DNA of 64,000 bases from Pseudomonas sp. FP2196 (GTDB taxonomy: Bacteria; Pseudomonadota; Gammaproteobacteria; Pseudomonadales; Pseudomonadaceae). Location of the stretch: the NCBI RefSeq assembly GCF_030687715.1, contig NZ_CP117445.1, positions 4,453,501-4,517,500 of the forward strand, given 5' to 3'. Under the pieces are notes generated by a model, which saw nothing but the letters and a program-made list of their open reading frames with translations, was not told the origin of the DNA and did not search any database. Both the position numbers and the translations under genes were made by a program. Shown one piece after another: positions 36,371-45,485 of this stretch. Each line of letters starts with the position of its first letter. The stretch's first letter is position 1.

Positions 36371-38494
36371 GTGTTTTCTGGCCCTCCCCCATCCCGTTCC
36401 TCTCTGCTGCTGGCGCTGCTGTTCAGCCCTTTGTTGCAGGCGGACGATCTGTTCATGGACAGCGAAGCGCTGCCACAGGTACTGACGGCCACTCGGCTGA
36501 AACAGACGCCTGCGGAAGTGCCGGGGAGCATGACCGTGCTCGACAGCGAATTGATCACCGCCAGCGGCGCCCGTGACATCAGTGAACTGCTGCGTCTGGT
36601 GCCGGGGATGATGGTCGGCAACATCAGCGGCAATCAGGCAGCGGTCAATTATCACGGCACCAACGCCAGCGAAGCACGGCGTATGCAGGTGTTGATCGAT
36701 GGCCGTTCGGTGTACCGCGCAGGCCTGGCCACGGTGGACTGGAGCGATATTGCGGTGGCCATCGAGGACATCGAGCGCATCGAAGTCTTTCGTGGCCCTA
36801 ACACCGTCAGTTACGGTGCCAACGCGTTGATGGCGGTGGTCAACATCATCACCCGCAACCCGGCGGACAGCCACGGCACGCGGCTGAAGATTACTCGCGG
36901 CCAGCGCGGCATCAATGACTTCTATGCCAGCCAGGGCACGGGGTGGAATGGCGGCGACCTGCGTCTGTCGCTGTCCGGCCAGGAAGACGATGGGTTCGAT
37001 AGCGATCGAAACGGCACCGATTACCGTGACATTCGTCGCTTGAACCGTTTCAGTCTCGCCGTCAGCCAAACCCTCAGTGACAACCAGAGTATCGACTGGC
37101 AGGTCAATGCAAAGGACGGCACCAACCAGCGGCCCTACACCTACCGCCCGGTGTTCTCGGGGATTACTGACGCCGGGAATAATTCCGACGTGGTGGCCAA
37201 GGATTACGCCGGTTCGGTGCGCTGGAACCTCGACATCAATCCCGAACACAGCCTCTATATCCAGGGCTCGGCGCAGCACTGGGATCGCCAGCAAACCTGG
37301 CGCGCTTGCGACGCCGAAGTGTCGTTCAGCCCCGAGTTGACGCAACTGTGGCAAATCGACCCGAATTACACTGAACGCCTTGCGCGCAATATCACCCGTT
37401 TCCTCGGGCCGGGCCCAGAGTCCGGTACGCCGCAGCAAATGGCGCTGGCCAATCGCGTGCTCGATCAGTGGCGCAACGGCGCCAGTCAAACCCTGTGCGG
37501 CGATATCGATCAGAGTGCCCGCGAGTCGCGCTACGACCTCGAACTGCAAGACACCCTCAGCCTGTCCGACAGCCTGCGTCTGGTCAGCGGCATGAACTAT
37601 CGTTACGACCGGGCCGATTCCGAGACCTACTTCAACGGCACGCTGGACGACACCACTTGGCGCGCGTTCGGCCAACTGGAATGGCGCGCCACTGAACACT
37701 GGTTGTTGCAGGGCGGAGCGATGTTCGAAGACACCCAACTGATCGGCAGTTCGCTGACCCCGCGCTTCGCCGTCAATTACTTGATCAATCCGCGCCACGG
37801 CCTGCGGGCGGTGTACTCGGAGGCCATTCGCTCGCCGGACATGTTCGAGAACAACGTCAACTGGAGCTATCAGGTGACCAAGCTGCGTCCTTCGGCCTAC
37901 GGCCAGTCGTCGGCGCGCTATTTCGTCAAGACTCGCGGCCCCGGCGATCTCGACCAGGAACACATGCGCTCGCGTGAGCTGGGCTACAACGGCTATTTCC
38001 CCGAGCAAGGCCTGGCGCTGGATGTGAAGCTGTTCTACGACGAAATCACCGGCATGATCAGTGAGCCACTGCGCAACAACCAATACATCGCCAGCAACGC
38101 CAACAGCTCACGGTTTCGCGGCAGCGAAGCACAACTCGACTGGCGCGTGAGCAGGGTCGACCGCTTGCGTTTCACTTACGCCTACGTCGACGCCGAGGCG
38201 AGCAATCCGCTGGACCAGCAATTCACCGCGAGCAACAGCGGGTCCGCCGGCTGGCTGCGCGATTGGGGCCACGGCTGGAACAGCGCCCTCTTCTATTACG
38301 GCGATAACGCACTCAACGGCTACCGCTTCGAACGGGTCGACACGAGAATCGCCAAACGCATCGCGCTGGGCAAGGCGCAACTGCAATTGGCCGGCGTGCT
38401 GCAACAGCGCCTCGACCACGAGCCGACCACGTTCGTCGACAACAACTACGACGAACGCCGCGTGATGTACTTCAGCGCCGAGCTGGAGTTCTAG
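36371..38494 (+). CDS. TonB-dependent outer-membrane receptor
   Basis: A 707-residue receptor. A short signal peptide (SLLLALLFSPLLQA) is followed by a plug domain with TATRLKQTPAEVPGSMTVLD and RIEVFRGPNTVSYGANALMAVVNII, and a beta-barrel whose last residue is Phe (FSAELEF), as outer-membrane insertion requires. It has no N-terminal secretin/STN extension, so it is not a sigma-factor transducer. The start is GTG 36371 with a weak ribosome-binding site. It is 1 nt from a periplasmic-protein gene and upstream of a hybrid kinase, suggesting its ligand feeds a signalling system. The ligand is unknown. Confidence 0.9.
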   Translation: MFSGPPPSRSSLLLALLFSPLLQADDLFMDSEALPQVLTATRLKQTPAEVPGSMTVLDSELITASGARDISELLRLVPGMMVGNISGNQAAVNYHGTNASEARRMQVLIDGRSVYRAGLATVDWSDIAVAIEDIERIEVFRGPNTVSYGANALMAVVNIITRNPADSHGTRLKITRGQRGINDFYASQGTGWNGGDLRLSLSGQEDDGFDSDRNGTDYRDIRRLNRFSLAVSQTLSDNQSIDWQVNAKDGTNQRPYTYRPVFSGITDAGNNSDVVAKDYAGSVRWNLDINPEHSLYIQGSAQHWDRQQTWRACDAEVSFSPELTQLWQIDPNYTERLARNITRFLGPGPESGTPQQMALANRVLDQWRNGASQTLCGDIDQSARESRYDLELQDTLSLSDSLRLVSGMNYRYDRADSETYFNGTLDDTTWRAFGQLEWRATEHWLLQGGAMFEDTQLIGSSLTPRFAVNYLINPRHGLRAVYSEAIRSPDMFENNVNWSYQVTKLRPSAYGQSSARYFVKTRGPGDLDQEHMRSRELGYNGYFPEQGLALDVKLFYDEITGMISEPLRNNQYIASNANSSRFRGSEAQLDWRVSRVDRLRFTYAYVDAEASNPLDQQFTASNSGSAGWLRDWGHGWNSALFYYGDNALNGYRFERVDTRIAKRIALGKAQLQLAGVLQQRLDHEPTTFVDNNYDERRVMYFSAELEF

Positions 38495-38495
38495 A

Positions 38496-39428
38496 ATGCG
38501 CTACGGCCTGTCACGGAAGACGCCGAACCTTGGCCACTGGCTGGCCGGGCTGTGCCTGTTTTTGACCGCATGGCTGAATGGCGTGGGGGTGCAGGCTGCC
38601 GACATTCTATTGACCGGCGCCGAAGAAAGTCCCGGGGTGCAGGCGTTCGTCCAGGCACTGAGTGAGTTGCGCCCGACCGATAATGTGCGCTTCCAGCCAC
38701 TGGCCAGTCTGCCAGCGCCGGGCAAGCTGCCCTCCAGTCTGCGCCTGATTCTGCTCGACCTGCCGAGCCTCGACTGGCGTCTGCAAGAGTCGCAAGGCCC
38801 GGCGACGCTCGTCTTGCGCATCAGTCGCTTGCAAGCCCGGCAACGTCTCGGCTTGAGCCAACCGCCCCACTTGAGTTTGCTCTGGAGCGATCCACCGCTG
38901 GGCCGGCAGTTGCAACTGATCCGGCGGATTCTGCCTCAGGCCCGACGGGTTGGCGTGCTGTTCGATCAGCACAGCGAGTTCCTCCTTAAAGAACTGCAAC
39001 TGGCAGCTCGCCCCTTGAACCTGGAAATCGTCAGCCAACGCTGGGACAACACCCACGACAGCCGCCCCCTGCAAGAGGTGCTGAAAAACAGCGACGTGCT
39101 GCTGGGCCTCGACGACCCGGATCTGTACAACCCGAAAACCGCGAAAAACCTGCTGCTCAGCAGTTACTCAAGGCAATTGGCGCTGGTCGGCCCCAACGCC
39201 GCGTTTGTCCGTGCTGGCAGCCTGACGAGCACTTACAGCGATCAGCACGACTGGCTGAATGTGCTCGACCATTTGCTCGACCAAGCTCCGGCCAATTGGC
39301 CGAGAACGCTCTATCCCGCACACTTTAAAGTCTCAAGTAATGCGCAGGTGGCTCGTTCCTTAGGGATCGAACCGCTTGATGACGCGTCTATGGCCAGCGC
39401 TTTGGCTGAAGGAGAACGCCGCCCATGA
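38496..39428 (+). CDS. Periplasmic ABC-type substrate-binding-like protein
   Basis: A 310-residue exported protein: signal sequence at about residues 14-34 ([19 protein letters not shown]), then an uncharacterised ABC substrate-binding (TrpX/DUF534-like) fold, judged from [24 protein letters not shown] and the repeated beta-alpha pattern. No permease or ATPase gene is nearby, so it more likely presents a ligand to a sensor than to a transporter. It starts 1 nt after the receptor stop (GGAG 10 nt upstream) and its stop overlaps the kinase ATG by 4 bp. It seems to be the PA1612-position gene. Confidence 0.75.
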   Translation: MRYGLSRKTPNLGHWLAGLCLFLTAWLNGVGVQAADILLTGAEESPGVQAFVQALSELRPTDNVRFQPLASLPAPGKLPSSLRLILLDLPSLDWRLQESQGPATLVLRISRLQARQRLGLSQPPHLSLLWSDPPLGRQLQLIRRILPQARRVGVLFDQHSEFLLKELQLAARPLNLEIVSQRWDNTHDSRPLQEVLKNSDVLLGLDDPDLYNPKTAKNLLLSSYSRQLALVGPNAAFVRAGSLTSTYSDQHDWLNVLDHLLDQAPANWPRTLYPAHFKVSSNAQVARSLGIEPLDDASMASALAEGERRP

Positions 39429-41329
39429 GTTTCCGTCGCCGTTGGGACATCAACACCCGCACTCAGCTGATAAGCCTGGGTCCGGCGCTGTTACTGACCT
39501 TGTTGCTCATCAGTTTCTTCACCTTCGTGCGCATTCAGGATTTGCGTCAGGAGCTGAACCACACCGGCCAGTTGATCGCCAACCAACTGGCGCCCGCCAC
39601 TGAATACGGGGTGATTTCCGGCAATAACGACGTGCTGGAAAGCCTGCTCAAAGCCACACTGGCGACGCCCAACGTGCGTTTTCTGGAAGTGCAGGACAGC
39701 GCCAACCGGATTCTGGCGTACGTCGAACAACCGGCGGATGCACACCGTCGCCCGCATCAGGTCGAAGTGTTCCAGGCGCCGGTGCGGTTGCAACGAATCG
39801 CGTTGAACAATGATTTTTTTCAGGACGCAAAAGCCAGCAGTGGTGCGGCCAACGAGGATTATCTGGGGCGTGTGATCGTCGGTCTGTCCAACGATGCCTT
39901 CAGTCAGCGTCAGCAGGAAATCCTCCTCAAGGCCGGGATTCTCGCGCTGTTCGCCCTGCTCTTCACTTTCGTTGTGGCGCGGCGCCTGGCCGGCAGCCTG
40001 TCGCAGCCGATCCGCGATATCGGCCATGCGGTCAAGGCGATTCAGGACGGCGACTTCAAAACGCCGCTGCCGATTGTCGACGACACCGAACTGGGCGCCC
40101 TGTCGCAGCACATCAATAACCTCGCTCAAGCGCTGGAGCAGGCCAGTCGTGAACAGCAGCAGGCCATGGCGCAATTGATCCAGACCCGCGAGGAAGCGGA
40201 AAAGGCCAACAACGCCAAATCCGATTTTCTGGCGATGATGAGCCATGAACTGCGCACGCCAATGAATGGCGTGCTGGGCATGCTGCAACTGCTTGAAACA
40301 ACAGAGATGACCGAGGAGCAAATCGAATACGCCGCGCTCGCCTCGGAATCCACCGAGCACTTGCTCAAGGTGATCAACGACATCCTCGACTTTTCGCGCA
40401 TCGAACGTTCCGAGCTTGAGCTGGAACACATTCCGTTCAATCTCGCTGAAGTCATCGGGGCCTGCGCGCAGTCGTTCCAGCACAGCGCGGTGCAGCGTGG
40501 TCTGGCGCTTAATCTGCGAATTCCAGAGGACATGCGCGGCTTGCAGGTGCAGGGCGACCCGACGCGGATTCGGCAGATTCTGGTGAACCTGGTCGGCAAT
40601 GCCCTGAAGTTCACCGAACAGGGCCGGGTCAGTATCGAAGCGCAGTGGCAATCGCTGGATCACGAACTGCTGTGGTTCACCTGCTCGGTACGCGACAGTG
40701 GCATCGGCATTTCGTCCGAAAGCCTGGAGCTGATGTTCAACGCGTTCCAGCAGGCCGACAGTTCGATCTCGCGACGCTACGGCGGCACCGGCCTCGGCCT
40801 GCCGATCGCCCGCACCCTCGCCGAACGCATGGGCGGCACCTTGCGTGCGCAGAGCGAAGAAGGTCGAGGCTCGGTGTTCACCCTGGAAATTCCACTGGCC
40901 CTATATAAGCAGGCGTTACCACAACTGGCCGCACCACGAGCACTGAATGGCAACGACCATGGCGAGGGGCGCAAAGTATTGTTGGTGGAAGATAATCCGG
41001 TCAACCAGACCGTGATTGAAGCGATGCTGCGCAGTCTGGGCTTTACTGTCAGTGTCGCCACTGATGGCGCGCAAGCGGTGCGCAGTGCCGAGAGCAATGA
41101 TTTCGAAGTGATCCTGATGGACTGTCGCCTGCCGATCATCGATGGCTACGAGGCGACCCGGCAGATTCGTTGTCTGCACGGACGCAGCGATGTACCGATC
41201 ATCGCATTGACGGCAAATGCTTTGCAGGGTGACCGGGAAACCTGCCTGTCGGCGGGCATGAACGATTATCTGGCCAAGCCGTTCAAACGCAATGACTTGC
41301 AGCAGATTCTGCAGCGGTGGGTGTCGTAG
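39425..41329 (+). CDS. Hybrid sensor histidine kinase (PA1611-like)
   Basis: A 634-residue hybrid kinase: TM1 at 15-36, a periplasmic CHASE8-like domain (about 37-165), TM2 at 167-186, HAMP, HisKA with H274 ([15 protein letters not shown]), HATPase (GNALKFT, RDSGIGI, GGTGLGL) and a C-terminal receiver with D566 ([12 protein letters not shown]). There is no Hpt domain. Its place beside fabA-fabB matches PA1611, which in P. aeruginosa interacts with RetS and feeds HptB/Gac-Rsm control of virulence and biofilm. ATGA overlap couples it to the binding-protein gene, so ligand sensing is plausible. gacS is in the same window. Confidence 0.92.
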   Translation: MSFRRRWDINTRTQLISLGPALLLTLLLISFFTFVRIQDLRQELNHTGQLIANQLAPATEYGVISGNNDVLESLLKATLATPNVRFLEVQDSANRILAYVEQPADAHRRPHQVEVFQAPVRLQRIALNNDFFQDAKASSGAANEDYLGRVIVGLSNDAFSQRQQEILLKAGILALFALLFTFVVARRLAGSLSQPIRDIGHAVKAIQDGDFKTPLPIVDDTELGALSQHINNLAQALEQASREQQQAMAQLIQTREEAEKANNAKSDFLAMMSHELRTPMNGVLGMLQLLETTEMTEEQIEYAALASESTEHLLKVINDILDFSRIERSELELEHIPFNLAEVIGACAQSFQHSAVQRGLALNLRIPEDMRGLQVQGDPTRIRQILVNLVGNALKFTEQGRVSIEAQWQSLDHELLWFTCSVRDSGIGISSESLELMFNAFQQADSSISRRYGGTGLGLPIARTLAERMGGTLRAQSEEGRGSVFTLEIPLALYKQALPQLAAPRALNGNDHGEGRKVLLVEDNPVNQTVIEAMLRSLGFTVSVATDGAQAVRSAESNDFEVILMDCRLPIIDGYEATRQIRCLHGRSDVPIIALTANALQGDRETCLSAGMNDYLAKPFKRNDLQQILQRWVS

Positions 41330-41427
41330 TGACGGCTTTTCGACCATCTGCGACTGGCGTGAAAAGCGAAAGTGCGGCAGTCTTAGGCACCCGAACGAGC
41401 CTCAAAAGGGGCTTGAATAAAAATTTC

Positions 41428-41445
41428 AGTGCACAAGTGTACATT
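41428..41445. promoter_or_regulatory. Imperfect palindrome upstream of fabA, possible regulator site
   Basis: AGTGCACAAGTGTACATT is a near-palindrome (TGCACA / TGTACA around AG) about 130 nt before the fabA ATG. In Pseudomonas fabAB is known to be controlled by DesT, a TetR repressor that reads the unsaturated/saturated acyl-CoA ratio. This site has the right position for such an operator, but the match is not tested. Confidence 0.4.
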
Positions 41446-41576
41446 CATGTCCTTGGTGCTGTGACTTTCACCACAACGCAATAGTCTATGAGTAGGCTGC
41501 CGGTTCGAGGCATGAACGCTTCGAACGGTCGGGAAGATTTGCCCCACCTGCCGCATGGGATTATTGAGGAGCTCGC

Positions 41577-42092
41577 ATGACCAAACAAAACGCCTTTACT
41601 CGGGAAGATCTGCTGCGCTGCAGTCGCGGTGAGCTGTTCGGCCCAGGTAACGCGCAACTGCCCGCCCCGAACATGCTGATGGTCGATCGCATCACTCTGA
41701 TCAGTGAAGAAGGCGGCAAGTACGGCAAAGGTGAATTGGTCGCCGAACTGGATATCAACCCTGACCTGTGGTTCTTCGCTTGCCACTTCGAAGGCGATCC
41801 GGTGATGCCGGGCTGCCTGGGTCTGGATGCCATGTGGCAACTGGTCGGCTTCTTCCTGGGCTGGCAAGGCCTGCCGGGCCGCGGCCGTGCGCTGGGTTCG
41901 GGCGAAGTGAAATTCTTCGGCCAGGTCCTGCCGACCGCCAAGAAAGTCACCTATAACATTCATATCAAACGCGTCCTCAAAGGCAAGCTGAACCTGGCCA
42001 TCGCCGATGGTTCGGTGACTGTCGACGGTCGCGAAATCTACACCGCCGAAGGCCTTCGCGTCGGCGTGTTCACCTCCACTGACAACTTCTAA
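41577..42092 (+). CDS. fabA: 3-hydroxydecanoyl-[ACP] dehydratase/isomerase
   Basis: Makes trans-2 and then cis-3-decenoyl-ACP, the branch point to unsaturated fatty acids in the cytosol. The 171-residue product has the active-site histidine in [12 protein letters not shown] (H70) and D84 in GLDAMWQ, both required for isomerisation. GAGGAGCTCGC precedes the ATG. It is 12 bp from fabB, forming the classical fabA-fabB operon. Confidence 0.97.
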   Translation: MTKQNAFTREDLLRCSRGELFGPGNAQLPAPNMLMVDRITLISEEGGKYGKGELVAELDINPDLWFFACHFEGDPVMPGCLGLDAMWQLVGFFLGWQGLPGRGRALGSGEVKFFGQVLPTAKKVTYNIHIKRVLKGKLNLAIADGSVTVDGREIYTAEGLRVGVFTSTDNF

Positions 42093-42103
42093 GGGTTATT
42101 CGC

Positions 42104-43324
42104 ATGCGCCGCGTCGTTATCACTGGTCTGGGCATTGTTTCGTGCCTGGGCAATGACAAAGAGACCGTCTCCGCTAACCTGCGTGCAAGCCGCCCTGGCA
42201 TCCGGTTCAACCCGGAATATGCCGAAATGGGTCTGCGTAGCCAGGTTTCCGGCTCCATCGACCTCAACCTTGAAGAGCTGATCGATCGCAAGATCTATCG
42301 CTTCGTCGGCCACGCAGCGGCTTACGCCTACCTGGCCATGAAAGACGCCATTGCTGACTCCGGCCTGACCGAAGAGCAAGTGTCCAACCCGCGTACCGGC
42401 CTGGTTGCCGGCTCCGGTGGTGCTTCCACGCTGAACCAGATGGAAGCACTGGACATCCTGCGCGAGAAAGGCGTCAAGCGCGTAGGCCCCTACCGCGTAA
42501 CGCGGACAATGAGCAGCACCGTTTCCGCTTGCCTGGCCACGCCATTCAAGATCAAAGGCCTGAACTACTCCATCGCTTCTGCCTGCGCCACCAGTGCTCA
42601 CTGCATCGGTACCGCCATGGAACAGATCCAGATGGGCAAGCAGGACATCGTTTTCGCCGGTGGCGGTGAAGAAGAGCACTGGAGCCAGTCGTTCCTGTTC
42701 GACGCAATGGGCGCTCTGTCCAGCAAGCGTAACGACACCCCGGAAAAAGCCTCCCGCGCCTACGACGCCGACCGTGACGGTTTCGTCATCGCCGGCGGTG
42801 GCGGCATGGTCGTGGTTGAAGAGCTGGAACACGCTCTGGCCCGTGGCGCGAAAATCTACGCCGAAATCGTTGGCTACGGCGCGACGTCCGATGGCTACGA
42901 CATGGTTGCCCCAAGTGGCGAAGGCGCGATCCGCTGCATGCAGATGGCGATGTCCACCGTTGATACCCCGATCGACTACCTGAACACCCACGGCACTTCG
43001 ACTCCGGTCGGCGACGTCGCGGAAATGAAAGGTGTGCGTGAAGTGTTCGGCGACAAGGCGCCAGCGATCAGCTCGACCAAGAGCCTGTCCGGTCACTCCC
43101 TGGGCGCCGCCGGCGTTCACGAAGCGATCTACTGCATGCTGATGATGGAAGGCAACTTCATTGCCGGTTCCGCCAACATCGACGAGCTGGACCCTGAAGT
43201 GGCCGATCTGCCGGTGCTGACCAAGACCCGCGAGAACGCCACCATCAACACCGTGATGAGCAACAGCTTCGGCTTCGGCGGCACCAACGCCACGCTGGTA
43301 CTGAAGCGCTGGGAAGGCAAGTAA
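42104..43324 (+). CDS. fabB: 3-oxoacyl-[ACP] synthase I
   Basis: Elongates the unsaturated acyl-ACP made by FabA. The 406-residue enzyme has nucleophile C161 in [10 protein letters not shown] and two catalytic histidines in [11 protein letters not shown] and [10 protein letters not shown]. Codon use is strongly biased, as in highly expressed genes. An intrinsic terminator follows. Together with fabA it sets membrane fluidity; acyl-chain genes around gpsA lie close by. Confidence 0.97.
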   Translation: MRRVVITGLGIVSCLGNDKETVSANLRASRPGIRFNPEYAEMGLRSQVSGSIDLNLEELIDRKIYRFVGHAAAYAYLAMKDAIADSGLTEEQVSNPRTGLVAGSGGASTLNQMEALDILREKGVKRVGPYRVTRTMSSTVSACLATPFKIKGLNYSIASACATSAHCIGTAMEQIQMGKQDIVFAGGGEEEHWSQSFLFDAMGALSSKRNDTPEKASRAYDADRDGFVIAGGGGMVVVEELEHALARGAKIYAEIVGYGATSDGYDMVAPSGEGAIRCMQMAMSTVDTPIDYLNTHGTSTPVGDVAEMKGVREVFGDKAPAISSTKSLSGHSLGAAGVHEAIYCMLMMEGNFIAGSANIDELDPEVADLPVLTKTRENATINTVMSNSFGFGGTNATLVLKRWEGK

Positions 43325-43348
43325 CTCCCCAGGCTTGAGCCACACATG

Positions 43349-43381
43349 AAAACGCCCCGACTGGTTCGGGGCGTTTTTTTT
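43349..43381 (+). terminator. Terminator of the fabA-fabB operon
   Basis: AAACGCCCCGA and TCGGGGCGTTT form a long stem with a small loop, followed by eight T, about 25 nt after the fabB stop. Confidence 0.9.
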
Positions 43382-43416
43382 GGCCTGCGGAAACTAGCCG
43401 GAACACCGCTGACCCC

Positions 43417-43502
43417 TGTGGGAGCTGGCTTGCCAGCGATAGCGGAGTGTCGGGTAACGAAGATGTTTGCTGTGCCGACGTCATCGCTGGCAAGCTCCCA
43501 CA
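43417..43502. repeat. REPIN, TGGCTTGCCAGC-type core
   Basis: TGTGGGAGCTGGCTTGCCAG and the inverted arm (CATCGCTGGCAAGCTCCCAC) flank a 40-nt spacer. The right arm lacks a CAGC found in other copies. The bases from 43503 to 43712 hold no further recognisable element apart from the promoter and GGAG site of the next gene. Confidence 0.85.
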
Positions 43503-43712
43503 AGGTTCCTGGGGTGTCCTGTAGATGAAACTTCTGTCATGAAACTTACCGCCCTGCGACTGAATGTCGCGGATTCAGCGGCCTGCAGCACTGTTGCAAA
43601 AAACGCAACAACACCTTGCGCGAATCAGCCGTTTACTTAGCCTCCTAACAAATTCTATAACAGAGTCCTGCACACGCCTTGCTGCAGATAACTTGAGATT
43701 TGGAGCTAGCAG

Positions 43713-43901
43713 ATGACTGTAAAAGTAACTGAACGCGACGATTCACACATGTCCCATGAAGGCGTAGCCGCCGGTATCCGGATCTGGGACGTGCATCAAC
43801 AAGACTTGCTGGTCGGGATGTTCCACAACGAAATCGACGCCCACAACTACAAGGCCGAACTCGAAGTGCAAGAGCAGCAACGGGATCTGAAATCCGCCTG
43901 A
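43713..43901 (+). CDS. Small conserved hypothetical protein
   Basis: A 62-residue acidic protein with GGAG 7 nt before the ATG and a strong terminator 19 nt after the stop, both of which support a real gene. It reads like a compact soluble protein (GIRIWDVHQQDLLVGMFHNE) with a charged C-terminal helix. I believe it is conserved among Pseudomonas but know no function. Confidence 0.7.
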   Translation: MTVKVTERDDSHMSHEGVAAGIRIWDVHQQDLLVGMFHNEIDAHNYKAELEVQEQQRDLKSA

Positions 43902-43919
43902 TTAAACCACAGCATTGAG

Positions 43920-43954
43920 AACGACAAACCCCGCCATGAGCGGGGTTTGTCGTT
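43920..43954. terminator. Bidirectional terminator
   Basis: AACGACAAACCCCGC and GCGGGGTTTGTCGTT are perfect complements (15 bp) around a 5-nt loop, between two convergent genes. T-richness is modest on both sides. Confidence 0.75.
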
Positions 43955-43970
43955 GTTACAGCTTATCGAT

Positions 43971-44513
43971 TTACCACATCAGATCGTCAGGGATCTGGTA
44001 GGCCGCGTACGGATCGTCCTCGGTGCTGACTTCTTCGGTGTGCACGTTGAGCTGCACGATGCGTTGCGGATCGCGCTCCTGGATCTTCAGGGCCGCCTCA
44101 CGCGGGATCACTTCGTAGCCGCCGGCATGATGGACGATCGCCAACGAACCACTGCTGAGCTTGTTGCGCATCAGCGTGTTGACCGAGATACGCTTGACCT
44201 TCTTGTCGTCGACGAAGTTGTAGTAATCCTCGGTGGTCAGCTTCGGCAGGCGCGAAACCTCGATCAACTGCTTGACCTGCGCGGCACGGGCCTTGGCCTC
44301 AGCTTTCTCTTTCTGCTGACGGTTGAGTTCCTGGTCGCGCTTGACCTTCTCGGCCATGGCTTCCTGGGCGGCGCGCTGCTGCGAGTCATCCAGCTCGATC
44401 TGACCTTTGTGGGCCAGACGCTGCTGTTTCTGCTTGTCCTTGCTGACCTGTTTGGCCTGCTTTTGGTTGACCAGGCCTGCTTTGAGCAACTGATCGCGAA
44501 GGGAAATACTCAT
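43971..44513 (-). CDS. DUF2058 domain-containing protein (YaiL-like)
   Basis: A 180-residue highly charged protein. The first 90 residues are a long Lys/Gln-rich helix, probably a coiled coil (AEKVKRDQELNRQQKEKAEA). A compact C-terminal part with TTEDYYNFVDDKKVKRISVN follows. The length and DQLLKAGLVNQKQAKQVSKD start are typical of YaiL/DUF2058, a nucleoprotein/polynucleotide-associated family of uncertain role. It lies 25 bp downstream of mazG on the same strand. Confidence 0.88.
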   Translation of the reverse strand: MSISLRDQLLKAGLVNQKQAKQVSKDKQKQQRLAHKGQIELDDSQQRAAQEAMAEKVKRDQELNRQQKEKAEAKARAAQVKQLIEVSRLPKLTTEDYYNFVDDKKVKRISVNTLMRNKLSSGSLAIVHHAGGYEVIPREAALKIQERDPQRIVQLNVHTEEVSTEDDPYAAYQIPDDLMW

Positions 44514-44538
44514 GGGGCTTACTCACTTGGGCAGTTGC

Positions 44539-45372
44539 TCAGCCGCAGCTAGGCAAATTCTTTTCCTGACGTTTGGCTTCACCCCAGAGGGCGTCCAACT
44601 CTTCGAGGGTGCAATCTTCTATGGGACGGTGGGTGTCGCGCAATGCCTGTTCGATAAATCGGAAACGTCTTTCGAACTTGCCGTTGGCGCCACGCAGTGC
44701 GGTTTCCGGGTCGACCTTCAAATGCCGGGCCAGATTGACCACGGAAAACAGCAGATCGCCTATCTCGTCAGCCACCGCTACCGGATCGTTCTCGGACATG
44801 GCTTCGAGCACTTCGTCGAGCTCTTCGCGTACTTTGTCGAGCACCGGCAAGGCGTCCGGCCAGTCGAAACCGACCTGCCCTGCACGCTTCTGCAATTTGG
44901 CCGAGCGTGACAATGCCGGCAACGTTGCGGGCACATCGTCGAGCAGTGACAGTTGCTCGGGTGCGGCGGATTTCTCGGCACGCTCTTCGGCCTTGATTTC
45001 CTCCCAGCGCTGCTTGACCTGATCTTCGGTCAAACGCGGCACGTCCAGTGGCGCATACAGATCGCCGGTAGGGAAAACGTGGGGATGACGGCGAATCAGC
45101 TTGCGGGTGATGCTGTCGATCACCCCGGCGAATTCGAAGCGCCCTTCTTCCCGAGCCAACTGGCTGTAATAGACGACCTGAAACAGCAGATCTCCCAACT
45201 CGCCCTGCAAGTGATCGAAGTCGCCGCGCTCGATGGCATCGGCCACTTCGTAGGCTTCTTCGAGAGTGTGCGGGACGATGGTTGCGTAGGTTTGCTTGAT
45301 GTCCCACGGGCAACCGTATTGCGGGTCGCGCAAACGGCTCATCAAATGCAGCAGGTCTTCAAGGCTGTACAT
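44539..45372 (-). CDS. mazG: Nucleoside triphosphate pyrophosphohydrolase
   Basis: Hydrolyses NTPs to NMPs and PPi, and in E. coli lowers ppGpp-linked toxicity. The 277-residue protein has two MazG domains, the first with CPWDIKQTYATIVPHTLEEAYEV and GELGDLLFQVV, the second with FDWPDALPVLDKVREELDEV and DEIGDLLFSVVNLAR. Start 45372 (MYSLEDLLHL) is preferred because the longer frame would read through a REPIN. The neighbour relA makes (p)ppGpp, a functional link known for this pair. Confidence 0.95.
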   Translation of the reverse strand: MYSLEDLLHLMSRLRDPQYGCPWDIKQTYATIVPHTLEEAYEVADAIERGDFDHLQGELGDLLFQVVYYSQLAREEGRFEFAGVIDSITRKLIRRHPHVFPTGDLYAPLDVPRLTEDQVKQRWEEIKAEERAEKSAAPEQLSLLDDVPATLPALSRSAKLQKRAGQVGFDWPDALPVLDKVREELDEVLEAMSENDPVAVADEIGDLLFSVVNLARHLKVDPETALRGANGKFERRFRFIEQALRDTHRPIEDCTLEELDALWGEAKRQEKNLPSCG

Positions 45373-45390
45373 AAAAATCTCACTCAACCC

Positions 45391-45476
45391 TGTAGGAGCT
45401 GCCGCAGGCTGCGATCTGTTGATCTTGTCTTCTAAAAACAACATCAAAAGATCGCAGCCTGCGGCAGCTCCTACAG
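45391..45476. repeat. REPIN, GCAGGCTGC-type core
   Basis: TGTAGGAGCTGCCGCAGGCT and the inverted arm AGCCTGCGGCAGCTCCTACA flank a short AT-rich spacer. It separates mazG and relA and matches 6147-6228 closely. Confidence 0.88.
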
Positions 45477-45485
45477 GGGGATGCG

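Noticed and set aside
36371..38494. Sigma-factor/anti-sigma cell-surface signalling through the TonB receptor
   Set aside because: The receptor has no N-terminal signalling (STN) domain and no sigma or anti-sigma genes are adjacent.
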